This document shows positions 52,525-61,498 of a DNA stretch of 64,000 nucleotides, in pieces. How positions within the stretch are numbered: position 1 is the stretch's first letter; every line of letters starts with the position of its first letter. Source of the DNA: Deltaproteobacteria bacterium. GTDB lineage: Bacteria; Desulfobacterota; Desulfobacteria; Desulfobacterales; Desulfosarcinaceae. The notes below the pieces were generated by a model. That model saw nothing but the letters and a program-made list of their open reading frames with translations. It was not told where the DNA came from and ran no database searches. The DNA is taken from NCBI GenBank assembly GCA_020444075.1, contig JAHLLR010000024.1, positions 1 through 64,000 on the forward strand. Direction: 5' to 3'. Both the position numbers and the translations under genes were made by a program.

Positions 52525-53364
52525 TTAAAGATTAGCCTGAGCTGAAGCGATTGTACGGGCCAGCGCGACCAGGGTTTCGCTGCTGGTGCCTTTGATAAAG
52601 ATTCCCTGGTTCGATTGCATGGCCAGAATGCCAAAAGGATTATCGGTCACGTTGATGTCAAACATTAGACCGCCGTTGCCGAGCACCCGGTTGACGATAT
52701 GGTTGGGCAACGTCGTTGCTCCGGCGGTGCCCACAGTGATCAGCAGGCGGGTCCGTTTCGCCGCCTCAAGTGCGCTGTTAAAATGGTAATGGTGTTCGTT
52801 ATAGGTTTCGTCGAACCAGAGTACGTGCGGTCGAAGCCAGTTGCCGCAGGCGGGGCATTTCAGTTGCCGGCATTCGCTGTCAGTCAACATGCTCCCTTTG
52901 GACTTTAGGGGAAGATTCTCAGGCAGGGGAAAGATGTCATCCGTGCAGGCCGATGCACAGCGAGCCTGGAAAATATTGCCATGAATCTGAAGCGTTCGCG
53001 AAAGGCTGTTTCCGGCAATGATGTGCAGGTTGTCCACGTTTTGGGTGATCAGGGTAAATCGGTTTTTAAGATGGAATTCCATGGATGCCAGGGCCCGGTG
53101 ACCGGCGTTGGGCCGGGCTTTTCTGCACAGGCCCATGCGATACAGATACCACGCCCAGACCGCTTCCGGATTTCTGCGGAACATGGCAACCGTTGCCATC
53201 TCCTGGGGATGATATTCTTTGGAACCGATGGTCCAGAATCCTTCAGGTCCCCTGAAGGTAGGAATGCCGCTTTCCGCCGATATGCCGGCCCCGGTGAGAA
53301 CGGTTACGTTTCCATTGCCCTGAATAACTTCAGTCAACAGGTGTTTGGCCGATGTTGTGCTCAA
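52525..53364 (-). CDS. Sir2-family NAD-dependent protein deacylase
   Basis: 279 residues. NAD site GAGISAESGIPTFRGPEGFW; QNVDNLH in place of the usual QNIDxLH; catalytic His in LQIHGNIFQARC; zinc cysteines as C-x3-C (CASAC) and CPAC. It removes acyl groups from lysines with NAD consumption. Bacterial sirtuins range from deacetylases to desuccinylases, and the specificity residues are not decisive here. Transcribed away from mpl across a 230-nt divergent gap. Confidence 0.9.
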   Translation of the reverse strand: MSTTSAKHLLTEVIQGNGNVTVLTGAGISAESGIPTFRGPEGFWTIGSKEYHPQEMATVAMFRRNPEAVWAWYLYRMGLCRKARPNAGHRALASMEFHLKNRFTLITQNVDNLHIIAGNSLSRTLQIHGNIFQARCASACTDDIFPLPENLPLKSKGSMLTDSECRQLKCPACGNWLRPHVLWFDETYNEHHYHFNSALEAAKRTRLLITVGTAGATTLPNHIVNRVLGNGGLMFDINVTDNPFGILAMQSNQGIFIKGTSSETLVALARTIASAQANL

Positions 53365-53594
53365 AAGTATTCACGCTGAATGATGGTTAACGCAGCAGGT
53401 AAAAACGATTGGCTCGGGTGACGATATCTCTCTATAGTGGACGGCCAGCAAGGGAATGCTCGTCGTCACTGGTTGAAAAGGGCAGATGAAGCGCTTGTGA
53501 TTAGACGACAAATCGTCTACAAATAGGTCCATTAGACGCACTGGGTGTGCGCCGCTGAAAACGAACCCCATACGATTTTAAGGAATCGCGCTCC

Positions 53595-55019
53595 ATGATT
53601 CTGCCGGAAAACAACCGAATCCCGAAAAAGGTGAAAACCGTTCACCTGATTGCCGTTTGCGGAACGGCCATGGGTGCCTTAGCCTGCATGCTTAAAGACA
53701 TGGGGTACCAGGTCACCGGTTCAGATAACAACATCTACCCGCCGATGAGCCGCTTCCTGGAGGAAAAGGGGGTTACCATCATGGCCGGGTTTGACCGTTC
53801 CCACCTGACCCACCGGCCGGATCTGGTTGTGGTCGGCAACGCCGTGTCACGGGAAAATGCAGAAGTGGTCGCCACTGCAGAGATGGCGCTGTGTTACTGC
53901 TCCATGCCCCAGGCGGTCAATCGGTTTGCAGCCGCCGGCAAGCGACAGGTTCTGGTGGCAGGAACTCACGGGAAAACAACCACCTCGGCCATTCTTGCCT
54001 GGATCCTTTTTTCCGCCGGCCGGGAGCCTTCTTTTATTATCGGAGGCATTCTGCCCAATTTTATGAGCAACTACCGGACCGGAACGGGAGACTGCATTGT
54101 CATCGAAGCGGATGAGTACGATACGGCTTTTTTCGATAAGGGTCCCAAGTTCCTTCACTATACCCCGGATGCGGCCATCTTGACCAGTGTTGAATTCGAT
54201 CATGCCGACATTTATCGGGATCTGAAACATGTTCGAGACGCTTTCGGGCGTTTCGTCACGAACATCAGGCCGGATTCGATTCTGGTCAGCGTTGACGACG
54301 ATGCCAATGTAGCCGGTCTGACTGGATTGGCATCCTGCAAACAGCTGTCCTACGGCATGAAAGCGGATTCGCCTTGGCGCCTTGGCGAAACATTCATCGA
54401 ACCGCCCGTTACCCGCTTTAAGGTCATCAAGAATGGACAGGATTACGGTATGTTCCGGACTCGGATGATCGGCGCGCACAACCTGAAAAATACTTTGGCG
54501 GCCGTAGCCGTGGCGGATTACCTGGGGGTAGCGCCCGATAAAATCGCCGACGCCTTGAGCCGTTTTGCCGGCGTGAGACGGCGCCAGGAAATCCGCGGTG
54601 AAAAGCGGGGTATCATTGTTATGGACGATTTTGCTCATCACCCCACTGCCGTAAAAGAGACGCTCAGGGCAGTCAGATCCCATTTTTCAAAAAACCGGAT
54701 CGTTGCTGTTTTCGAGCCACGAACGAATTCGAGTATGCGCAAGGTGTTTCAGCAAGATTATGCGACCGTGTTCGGCCCGGCGGATCGAATTTGCGTCAGA
54801 AAACCGTCGTTACTTCAAAAAATACCTGAAGCTGAGCGGTTTTCCAGCGAACAGCTTGTTGCCGAGTTGAAACAGAGCGGTAAGGATGCAGCCCATTTCG
54901 AGGATACGGAATCCATTATTGATGACCTGGCCGAATCATCCATGGGGGGTGATGTGATTCTGATTATGTCCAACGGGGGCTTCGACAATATCCACGAACG
55001 ATTGCTCGAGGCGCTGTAA
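53595..55019 (+). CDS. mpl: UDP-N-acetylmuramate:L-alanyl-gamma-D-glutamyl-meso-diaminopimelate ligase
   Basis: Murein-peptide recycling ligase that rejoins salvaged tripeptide to UDP-MurNAc. 474 residues. MurC-like N-terminus VHLIAVCGTAMGALACML (Mpl has GTAMG where MurC has GIGG), ATP loop GTHGKTTTSAILAW, and the C-terminal domain DDFAHHPTAVKETLRAVR. It implies a meso-DAP peptidoglycan. It is the first gene after the divergent region with sir2. Confidence 0.92.
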   Translation: MILPENNRIPKKVKTVHLIAVCGTAMGALACMLKDMGYQVTGSDNNIYPPMSRFLEEKGVTIMAGFDRSHLTHRPDLVVVGNAVSRENAEVVATAEMALCYCSMPQAVNRFAAAGKRQVLVAGTHGKTTTSAILAWILFSAGREPSFIIGGILPNFMSNYRTGTGDCIVIEADEYDTAFFDKGPKFLHYTPDAAILTSVEFDHADIYRDLKHVRDAFGRFVTNIRPDSILVSVDDDANVAGLTGLASCKQLSYGMKADSPWRLGETFIEPPVTRFKVIKNGQDYGMFRTRMIGAHNLKNTLAAVAVADYLGVAPDKIADALSRFAGVRRRQEIRGEKRGIIVMDDFAHHPTAVKETLRAVRSHFSKNRIVAVFEPRTNSSMRKVFQQDYATVFGPADRICVRKPSLLQKIPEAERFSSEQLVAELKQSGKDAAHFEDTESIIDDLAESSMGGDVILIMSNGGFDNIHERLLEAL

Positions 55020-55126
55020 GCGCTGAAACACAGGTTGTCGGTATACCCCCGAGTCGCGTTGCAAAAAATTATTAGTTTTTGTGAAGCGGTTTATTTTTAA
55101 AAATTTAGCTTTAATTAAAAAATATA

Positions 55127-55155
55127 TTGAAAATTTAAATCAGTGCGCCTAAAAT
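55127..55155 (+). promoter_or_regulatory. sigma-70 promoter of the ribbon-helix-helix-like gene
   Basis: TTGAAA (55127-55132) and TAAAAT (55150-55155), 17 nt apart, each with five of six consensus bases, in an A/T-rich stretch after mpl. Confidence 0.6.
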
Positions 55156-55195
55156 AGGGTCAGTTCGGTTTTAGGGTTGTGGGATGCGAGTTTTC

Positions 55196-55219
55196 CGGTT
55201 TTTCAATATTGAAAAGCCG
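55196..55219. promoter_or_regulatory. 24-bp palindrome, candidate operator
   Basis: CGGTTTTTCAAT and ATTGAAAAGCCG are inverted copies with a single mismatch and no spacer. Centre at 55207/55208, about 45 bp after the predicted -10 and 63 bp before the start of the next gene. The lack of a loop favours a protein-binding dyad over an RNA hairpin. Confidence 0.5.
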
Positions 55220-55282
55220 AGCAATTGAAAACCGTGAAGACGCTCCCGTATTTGATGAGATAAAGTCAGGACGGATTGATCC

Positions 55283-55660
55283 ATGGCTGACGATGCGAAA
55301 CCGGTTCAATTTCCCATGAGTTCGTCCGCCTATGCCAGGTTAAAAAAACGGGCTAAACATGTGGGGTTATCTACCGGTAAATTGGTCGAAAATTTATTGG
55401 CATCTTTGGAACTGCGGCTTCAAAGAGCGTATGCTGCAGCACAAATTGCTGAGACCCAGGTTTCAGAAAAATCTGATAAGTTGATGATCGAGGCAATTCT
55501 GATCGGCGATGGGGAAGGTTGGTCCGATAACTGGGAAAACAAGAAAATGGCACAATATCTTTCGTTTGTGCGCAAAGATATCCTTGATGACGTCAACCCG
55601 TTTTCAACATGGACGCCTAAAATTCACATTGCTGATGATGACGCGGAAAAAGAGGAATAA
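55283..55660 (+). CDS. small putative ribbon-helix-helix protein
   Basis: 125 residues, charged, no membrane segment. The first ~45 residues (PVQFPMSSSAYARLKKRAKH, then VGLSTGKLVENLL) have the strand-helix-helix pattern of ribbon-helix-helix DNA-binding proteins such as CopG/Arc. The rest is helical and acidic toward the end. AT content is higher than in the neighbours. Family unknown. It stands alone behind its own promoter and a 24-bp palindrome, which fits an autoregulated DNA-binding protein. Confidence 0.65.
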   Translation: MADDAKPVQFPMSSSAYARLKKRAKHVGLSTGKLVENLLASLELRLQRAYAAAQIAETQVSEKSDKLMIEAILIGDGEGWSDNWENKKMAQYLSFVRKDILDDVNPFSTWTPKIHIADDDAEKEE

Positions 55661-56088
55661 TTTGATCATCCATTTTCCTACCATAGACTATTCCAGGACG
55701 GTTGTCGTTGCTAATAACTAGTTTTCCGATTGTTAGTGGTAGTAGAACAAGTTAACAGCGTTTACCCTGAAGTCGATAAAAATCTGCCCCGGTATTCCCC
55801 GAAACCCTCATTCGCATCATTGAAAAGTATTAAAGTTATAATAAAGCAATAGGTTGAATATAAAATGAGCCTTTGCTTTTCCCCCCGTTCATTCTGTTGC
55901 TTCGTGTGTTTTCATATAAAAACCTTGACATCGTCATTGCTTTCAATTACTTGCAATTTGCATTTAGAAAAATTAGAAATTTATTTAAAAACAAATAATT
56001 ATAACGGGTTCAATCAACTTCAAAGCGTTTGAATAGACAATTCAAGCCGATTGTTGTTCATTTTCCCGTTTGGGAGCTCTACCCATTA
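55661..56088. other. AT-rich intergenic region before fabH
   Basis: 428 nt without a convincing gene. It includes TTGACA at 55925-55930 (weak -10 TACTTG after 17 nt) and TTGCAA at 55951-55956 with TAGAAA at 55974-55979 (17 nt), two overlapping candidates for the fabH-fabK promoter. A fatty-acid regulator site may exist, but I see no clear palindrome. Confidence 0.5.
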
Positions 56089-57102
56089 ATGAGATATGCT
56101 GCCACAATTACCGGAACCGGCTGCGCGTTTCCTGAAAATCGCGTGACCAATGACGACATCGCCGATCGGTTGGAAAAGAACAATATTTCCACCAACGATC
56201 GGTGGATTCGCGAGCGCACGGGCATTCGCGAACGCCGGTTTTCCAATCTGGACAACCCCGACGAACACAATTCATCCCTTGGCGTGGCCGCAGCCAGAAA
56301 GGCGCTGGACATGGCCGGCCGGACGCCAAGGGACATCGATCAGATCATCTATGCCACCTGTACGCCGGATACCCTGATACCGTCAACGGCGTGCTGGCTT
56401 CAACATAAAATCGATGCCCCCCAAGCATGGGCCATGGATATCAATGCCGCTTGCTCGGGATTTATTTACGGACTGGCCACGGCGGACAAATTCGTCCAGT
56501 CCGGCCAGACCCGGACAGCGTTGGTGGTAGGCGCCGAGGTGCTCAACCCGTTCATCAACTGGCAGGATCGGGGCTCGTGCATTATTTTCGGCGACGGGGC
56601 CGGTGCCGCCGTCGTGGAACGTACCGAACCCGATGCGCCGGCACGCATCCTGTCCAGTCATCTGCTGTCAGACGGGAACCTGTGGGAATTGCTTTATATT
56701 CCCGCCGGCGGATCACGCAAGGAGGTCACCCCCGGGCGCTATTCCAAGAACCTGCATAAAATACGGATGTTCGGCAAAGAGATCTTCAAAGTGGCCGTCC
56801 GCACCCTTGCCGATTTTGCCTCCCGGTCGTTGGAAAGCAACGGCTTCAGCATTGACGATGTCGACTGGTTTATTCCCCACCAGGCTAACTTTCGGATCAT
56901 CGAGGCGGTGGCCAAACGTCTGAATTGTCCCATGGAAAAAGTAGTGGTGAACGTGGACCGGTACGGAAATACATCAGCGGCCACCATTCCCACGGCGTTG
57001 GACAAGGCGGTGAGAGATGGCAGAATTCAGAAGGGACAACTGATCCTGCTCGATTCCTTCGGCGCCGGTCTGACATATGGCGCCATTTTGATGCGCTGGT
57101 AG
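56089..57102 (+). CDS. fabH: beta-ketoacyl-ACP synthase III family protein
   Basis: Condensing enzyme that starts fatty acid synthesis from an acyl-CoA and malonyl-ACP. 337 residues from ATG 56089. The catalytic triad is visible: Cys122 in AACSGFIYGLA, His in IPHQANFRII, Asn in YGNTSAATIP. Close relatives make other ketides or hydrocarbon precursors (OleA-type), so the substrate is not certain. A TTG at 56029 would add 20 residues lacking thiolase-fold features and is not used. It is followed by a FabK-like gene, supporting a lipid role. Confidence 0.88.
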   Translation: MRYAATITGTGCAFPENRVTNDDIADRLEKNNISTNDRWIRERTGIRERRFSNLDNPDEHNSSLGVAAARKALDMAGRTPRDIDQIIYATCTPDTLIPSTACWLQHKIDAPQAWAMDINAACSGFIYGLATADKFVQSGQTRTALVVGAEVLNPFINWQDRGSCIIFGDGAGAAVVERTEPDAPARILSSHLLSDGNLWELLYIPAGGSRKEVTPGRYSKNLHKIRMFGKEIFKVAVRTLADFASRSLESNGFSIDDVDWFIPHQANFRIIEAVAKRLNCPMEKVVVNVDRYGNTSAATIPTALDKAVRDGRIQKGQLILLDSFGAGLTYGAILMRW

Positions 57103-57167
57103 CTTCACTTCAACTACGCGCAAGTGTGATTCGATTCAGGGGCCAATGGTCCCCCCGGAGGAAGAAT

Positions 57168-58181
57168 ATGCTTCTTGACCGATTTTTTGAAAAGGGCAGG
57201 CAGTTTCTGGGTTGTGAGATTCCTATCATGTGCGGCGCCATGACCTGGGTGAGCGATCCCAGATTGGTCAGCCACATGGGGCGCTGCGGTGGTTTTGGCC
57301 TGTTGGCCGGGGGCAATGCGCCAGTCGATGTGCTCCGGGCAGAGATCGAGAAGACCCGGTCCATCTCGGACAAACCCTTCGGCGTCAACCTGATCACCAT
57401 CGCACCGGCGTATCAGGAACAGTTGGCCATGGTGTGTGAGATGGAGTGTCGCGTGGTTGTCTTTGCCGGTTCGATCCCCAAGGAAAATGAGATTCAGCAG
57501 GCCAAGGAGAGCGGCGCACGGGTGATCTGTTTTGCACCGACCGAACAATTGGCCTTGAAGCTGATCAAGATGGGTACGGATGCGCTGATTCTGGAAGGAT
57601 CGGAAGCCGGCGGGCACATCGGGCCGGTATCCCTGACCGTGCTGATCCAGCAAATTTTGTTTAATGTGGAATCGGTGCCGATTTTTGTTGCCGGAGGAAT
57701 CGCCACCGGCCGGATGATGGCCCACCTGCTGATGATGGGGGCTGCCGGTATCCAGATGGGTACGCGTTTTGTCATGTCCGAAGAGTGTGCCGTGCATCCC
57801 AATTTCAAAGAAACTTTCAGACGGGCCAAGGCCAGGGATGCAGTTGCCACCCCCCAGTTTGACAGCCGCCTTCCCGTGATTCCGGTACGTGCATTGAAAA
57901 ATGTGGGAACGAATGAATTCGGGAAACTGCAGCTGAACCTTATCAGAAAACTTGAAGAAAACACCATTGATCGTACGGAGGCCCAGTATGAGGTCGAACG
58001 CTTCTGGATGGGAGCGTTAAAAAATGCCGTCGTTGACGGTGATATGAAAAAGGGATCCCTCATGGCCGGCCAGAGCGTAGGCCTGGCGGATAAAATTCTG
58101 CCCCTTCAGGGTATATTCGATGAACTGGTCAACGATGGCGAGGCTGAAATGCAGCGGCTTCGCACAATTTTTTCAAGCTAA
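57168..58181 (+). CDS. FabK-like enoyl-ACP reductase II / nitronate monooxygenase family
   Basis: FMN-dependent TIM-barrel protein of 337 residues. Flavin-binding elements: CEIPIMCGAMTWVSDPRLV at the start, GSEAGGHIGPVS, GGIATGRMMAHLLMMGAAGI and QMGTRF. FabK reduces enoyl-ACP and replaces FabI in many anaerobes; nitronate monooxygenases share the fold. The fabH partner 65 nt upstream favours fatty-acid synthesis. ATG 57168 is fixed by CGGAGGAAG just upstream. Confidence 0.85.
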   Translation: MLLDRFFEKGRQFLGCEIPIMCGAMTWVSDPRLVSHMGRCGGFGLLAGGNAPVDVLRAEIEKTRSISDKPFGVNLITIAPAYQEQLAMVCEMECRVVVFAGSIPKENEIQQAKESGARVICFAPTEQLALKLIKMGTDALILEGSEAGGHIGPVSLTVLIQQILFNVESVPIFVAGGIATGRMMAHLLMMGAAGIQMGTRFVMSEECAVHPNFKETFRRAKARDAVATPQFDSRLPVIPVRALKNVGTNEFGKLQLNLIRKLEENTIDRTEAQYEVERFWMGALKNAVVDGDMKKGSLMAGQSVGLADKILPLQGIFDELVNDGEAEMQRLRTIFSS

Positions 58182-58218
58182 TCCCTTAGTTTCTTTTCCT
58201 GGTCGCGCCAGTCGGGTG

Positions 58219-58272
58219 TTGACATCTCGTCTTGAATTTGGTTAACCATTACTTTTTTTGAGGTTAACCAAA
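58219..58272 (+). promoter_or_regulatory. BirA operator overlapping promoter, ribosome-binding site and start of birA
   Basis: A perfect 11-bp inverted repeat: TTTGGTTAACC (58237-58247) and GGTTAACCAAA (58262-58272) with a 14-nt spacer, the geometry of known BirA boxes. TTGACA at 58219-58224 could be the -35, placing the left arm over the -10. The right arm contains most of the GAGG ribosome-binding site (58260-58263), and its last A is the first base of the birA ATG. Binding by biotinyl-AMP-loaded BirA would therefore repress its own gene and perhaps the transport genes behind it. Confidence 0.8.
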
Positions 58273-59198
58273 TGGATTCCAAACAGAAAATTTTCAACAT
58301 CCTGAATCGGGCTGAGGGCGTCATTTCCGGTGAAACCCTCAGCGCCGAATTGGGGATCAGCCGGGTTTCCGTCTGGAAACATATCAAGGGACTCATCGAG
58401 TCCGGCATTTCCATCATCTCTTCTCCCACTGGCTATCGCATGACCCTTGATCCGGACAGCCTGGTGCCGTGGGCCTTCGGTGCACGGCAAGATCGCATCC
58501 ATTATTTTCAGGAGACCGGTTCCACCATGGACGAGGCCATGGTCCTGGCGCGAAAAGGCTGCGCCGACTTTACCGTGGTGGTGGCCCAGCGTCAGACCTG
58601 CGGTCGAGGACGTATGCAGCGGACCTGGCTGTCAGCCGATGGCGGCCTTTATTTCACCGTCGTCGTTCGCCCGGATATTCCCATGATGCTGGCCGGCCTG
58701 GTGAATCTGGCGGCGGCCATCGACATGGCAAACCTCCTGCGGTCCATGTACCAGATAGATACATGCTTGAAGTGGCCCAACGACATCCTGGTGAACAGCC
58801 ATAAGATCTGCGGTGTTCTGTCCCAGATGGAAGCCGAAGGGGATCAGGTGGCTCACATGAATATCGGTATTGGTCTCAATGTCAACAACGCTCCGGAAAC
58901 CGAAGAACCCATCGCCATTTCCCTCAGGGCGCTGCTGGGTCGACCCGTGCCGCGCCGGGAGATCCTTGTGGCTTTCCTGGATGCTTTTGAAAAGCGGATG
59001 TTGGCCTTCGATCCCCATGCCGTCCTTGATGAATGGAGATTAAACAATGTGACCCTTGGCCGGCCGGTCCGCGTTATTACCGTTAAGGACAGGGTTGAGG
59101 GAACTGCCGTGGATGTGGATTTCCATGGCGGGCTGATTCTTCAGCTGGCCGATGGGGCCCGTCAAACGGTGATGGTTGGTGACTGTTTTCACCGTTAA
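58272..59198 (+). CDS. birA: bifunctional biotin--protein ligase / biotin operon repressor
   Basis: 308 residues. N-terminal winged helix (about 1-65; ETLSAELGISRVSVWKHIKG) binds DNA; the catalytic domain has the biotinyl-AMP loop CGRGRMQRTW and LKWPNDILVNSHKICGVL; the C-terminal SH3-like part has GRPVRVITVKD. It attaches biotin to carboxylase carrier proteins and represses biotin genes. The operator at 58237-58272 and bioYMN directly downstream agree with the regulatory function. Confidence 0.93.
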   Translation: MDSKQKIFNILNRAEGVISGETLSAELGISRVSVWKHIKGLIESGISIISSPTGYRMTLDPDSLVPWAFGARQDRIHYFQETGSTMDEAMVLARKGCADFTVVVAQRQTCGRGRMQRTWLSADGGLYFTVVVRPDIPMMLAGLVNLAAAIDMANLLRSMYQIDTCLKWPNDILVNSHKICGVLSQMEAEGDQVAHMNIGIGLNVNNAPETEEPIAISLRALLGRPVPRREILVAFLDAFEKRMLAFDPHAVLDEWRLNNVTLGRPVRVITVKDRVEGTAVDVDFHGGLILQLADGARQTVMVGDCFHR

Positions 59199-59308
59199 TG
59201 GATAGATCGACGGCTGAAACGTTTTGGTGGTACCATTATTCTGTTTTATACCCAACGAATCCAATAAACTCGACATACCTTGCGAACCGGAAAAGGAGAA
59301 CGCCTTTT

Positions 59309-59869
59309 ATGGATGCATCTGCACGACAATTGAAACGGATGGTGTATGCGTCCCTCATGGCCGCCCTGACCGCTGCCGGTGCTTACATCGCCATTCCCAT
59401 CGGTCCGGTGCCCATTGTCCTGCAAAACCTGTTCATCATGCTGGCCGGACTGCTTTTGGGCGGCCGGTGGGGATTGATCAGCGTCGCGGTTTATCTGCTG
59501 GCCGGCGCCGCGGGGCTGCCGGTATTCGCCGGTGGAACCGGTGGTGTCGGAAAATTCGTGGGGCCCACCGGCGGATACCTGCTGGGGTTTGCCGCTGCCG
59601 CCTACCTGATCGGCCTCATCTCGGAAAGCGGCCGGGGGCGTGTGGCCATTGATGTGCTGGCCATGGTTGCCGGTACCCTGATCATATACGCCTTCGGCGT
59701 CTCATGGCTGAAGGTGGCCACCGGAATGAGCTTTTCAAAGGCATTCGCCGTGGGGATGCTTCCCTTTCTGATCGGTGATGCCTTGAAAATTGCCGCTGCC
59801 GTTCCCATCGCCAAGGCCCTAAGACCAATGATGGACGGCACTTTCACCGTCGTAAGAACTGCAGGATAA
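59309..59869 (+). CDS. bioY: biotin transporter substrate-specificity component BioY
   Basis: 186-residue membrane protein, six hydrophobic segments, S component of an ECF transporter. Family motifs: IPIGPVPIVLQNLFIMLAG, LAGAAGLPVFAGGTGG and GPTGGYLLGFAAAAYL. ATG 59309 has AAAAGGAG 10 nt upstream; an extension to 59198 is not BioY-like. It follows birA by 110 nt and is probably cotranscribed with bioM and bioN. Confidence 0.93.
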   Translation: MDASARQLKRMVYASLMAALTAAGAYIAIPIGPVPIVLQNLFIMLAGLLLGGRWGLISVAVYLLAGAAGLPVFAGGTGGVGKFVGPTGGYLLGFAAAAYLIGLISESGRGRVAIDVLAMVAGTLIIYAFGVSWLKVATGMSFSKAFAVGMLPFLIGDALKIAAAVPIAKALRPMMDGTFTVVRTAG

Positions 59870-59872
59870 CCC

Positions 59873-60622
59873 GTGTCCATCATTCAGACCTCTCATCTCT
59901 ATCATCGTTTCGCCGACGGCACACAGGGGATCGATGATGTCACCCTGACCTTTAACGAGGGGGAATTCACGGTTATCGCCGGGGCCAACGGTTCCGGCAA
60001 AACCACACTGTTGCGCCACCTGAACGGACTGCTTTTCCCCGAATCCGGAACGGTGACGGTATGCGGCAAATCGGTGAAAGCGGATCCGCTGGCCGCCCGG
60101 CAACAGGTGGGGATGGTGTTTCAGGATGCCGACAGCCAGATTGTCGGTGAAACCGTATACGATGACGCAGCGTTTGGTCCGGAAAACCTGGCACTTGAGC
60201 GGCAGCAGATCCGTCAGCGGGTAAACCAGGCGTTGGCGGCGGTTGATCTTTCCGGGTTTGAAAATAAACAGCCCCACCATCTTTCCGGTGGTGAAAAACG
60301 TCGTCTGGCCATTGCCGGGGTCCTGGCCATGACCCCTCGTGTGCTGCTCATGGACGAACCTTTTTCCAATCTTGACTATCCCGCCACCTGCCGGGTGCTG
60401 AACCATATTCTCGACCTGCACCAAAAAGGGCATACCATTATCATTACCACCCACGACCTGGAGAAGGTCATTGCCCATGCCCAGCGGTTGGTGGTCATGG
60501 CCAGAGGCCGTGTCGTAAAAGACGGGATACCGGCCGAGGTGATCAGCGACATCGAGCGGTGGGGCATCCGACCGCCGTGCTCCGTACAACTGGGTAGAGG
60601 AATCCGGCCATGGGTGAACTGA
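59873..60622 (+). CDS. bioM: ECF transporter ATPase (BioM)
   Basis: 249-residue ABC ATPase. Walker A AGANGSGKTTLLRHLNGL, signature LSGGEKRRLAIAGVL, Walker B VLLMDEPFSNLD. Energises biotin uptake with BioY and BioN at the inner membrane. GTG start at 59873, 3 nt after bioY; its end overlaps bioN by 13 nt. The specific biotin role rests on the neighbours. Confidence 0.88.
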   Translation: MSIIQTSHLYHRFADGTQGIDDVTLTFNEGEFTVIAGANGSGKTTLLRHLNGLLFPESGTVTVCGKSVKADPLAARQQVGMVFQDADSQIVGETVYDDAAFGPENLALERQQIRQRVNQALAAVDLSGFENKQPHHLSGGEKRRLAIAGVLAMTPRVLLMDEPFSNLDYPATCRVLNHILDLHQKGHTIIITTHDLEKVIAHAQRLVVMARGRVVKDGIPAEVISDIERWGIRPPCSVQLGRGIRPWVN

Positions 60623-61350
60623 CCGCCATCGGCTTCAGGCCGGGGCAATCGGTGCTCCACCGGCTGGATCCAAGAACCAAGCAGGCCCTGCTCATGGGGA
60701 TCAGTGTGACGAGCCTGTGGGGCAACCTGTCATTTTTGGCGCTTTTCACCGCCGTGATAATGCTTTCCTTAAATACTGCCGGTATGCGCATTCGCCGGTT
60801 GATTTGTGAAACCCGGTATTTTCTATTTTTTCTCTGCTTTGTCTTCGGAGTTCGAACGATCACTTTTTCTGGCGGATGGACGCCCGCCTTTTCTGCAGAA
60901 ATTGCCGGAGAGGCCCTGATCGTGTGCTGGCGCCTGTTGCTGGTGGTATGCATGGGGGTGCTGTTGATGGCCACCACCCGGACTGCCGATATCCGGGCCG
61001 CCCTGGTCTGGTTCCTGAAACCGGTACCCTTGGTAAACGAAAAAATGGCGGCTACGATGGTCGGGCTGGTGGTCCGTTTTTTGCCGGTAATTCTCTTTCA
61101 AGGGGCGGAGATAGCCGATGCCCAGCGTTCCCGGGGGATTGAAAGACGCAAAAACCCGCTGATCCGGCTTATGAAATTCACGATTCCCTTGTTCCGTCGT
61201 GTATTTTTAAGTGCCGATGAACTGGCCGCGGCCATGCAAGCCCGGTGCTACAGCGAGCACCGAACCCTTCCCGATCTCTTTTTTACCTGGCGTGATGGCA
61301 TGGCGCTGGGAGCCGGGATTTTAATATCCTTGACCGTTCTCCTTCCCTGA
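60610..61350 (+). CDS. bioN: ECF transporter transmembrane component (BioN)
   Basis: 246 residues, about five hydrophobic segments and a coupling region with IADAQRSRGIERRKNP and AAAMQARCYSEH, the two ARG-type coupling motifs of T components. Starts FRPGQSVLHRLDPRTKQALL, typical of CbiQ/BioN. Completes the biotin ECF transporter. ATG 60610 within the end of bioM. Confidence 0.87.
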   Translation: MGELTAIGFRPGQSVLHRLDPRTKQALLMGISVTSLWGNLSFLALFTAVIMLSLNTAGMRIRRLICETRYFLFFLCFVFGVRTITFSGGWTPAFSAEIAGEALIVCWRLLLVVCMGVLLMATTRTADIRAALVWFLKPVPLVNEKMAATMVGLVVRFLPVILFQGAEIADAQRSRGIERRKNPLIRLMKFTIPLFRRVFLSADELAAAMQARCYSEHRTLPDLFFTWRDGMALGAGILISLTVLLP

Positions 61351-61498
61351 ACAGATTCCCAAATCATGACCAACGATTGCTGTACCTCATTGATCCTTGT
61401 GCCTGGGCATCCATGTCACTTTGTTTGACAGGGCAGGGGCGGTGGTGTAAGGCATTACGGCAAAAATCTTAGCAAGGTGGTGTAAAAGGAGTATTGCG

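Noticed and set aside
49901-53594. Sigma-54 (-24/-12) promoter near the sigma-54 activator
   Set aside because: Several GG...GC pairs were inspected on both strands, but none had the required spacing and flanking bases.
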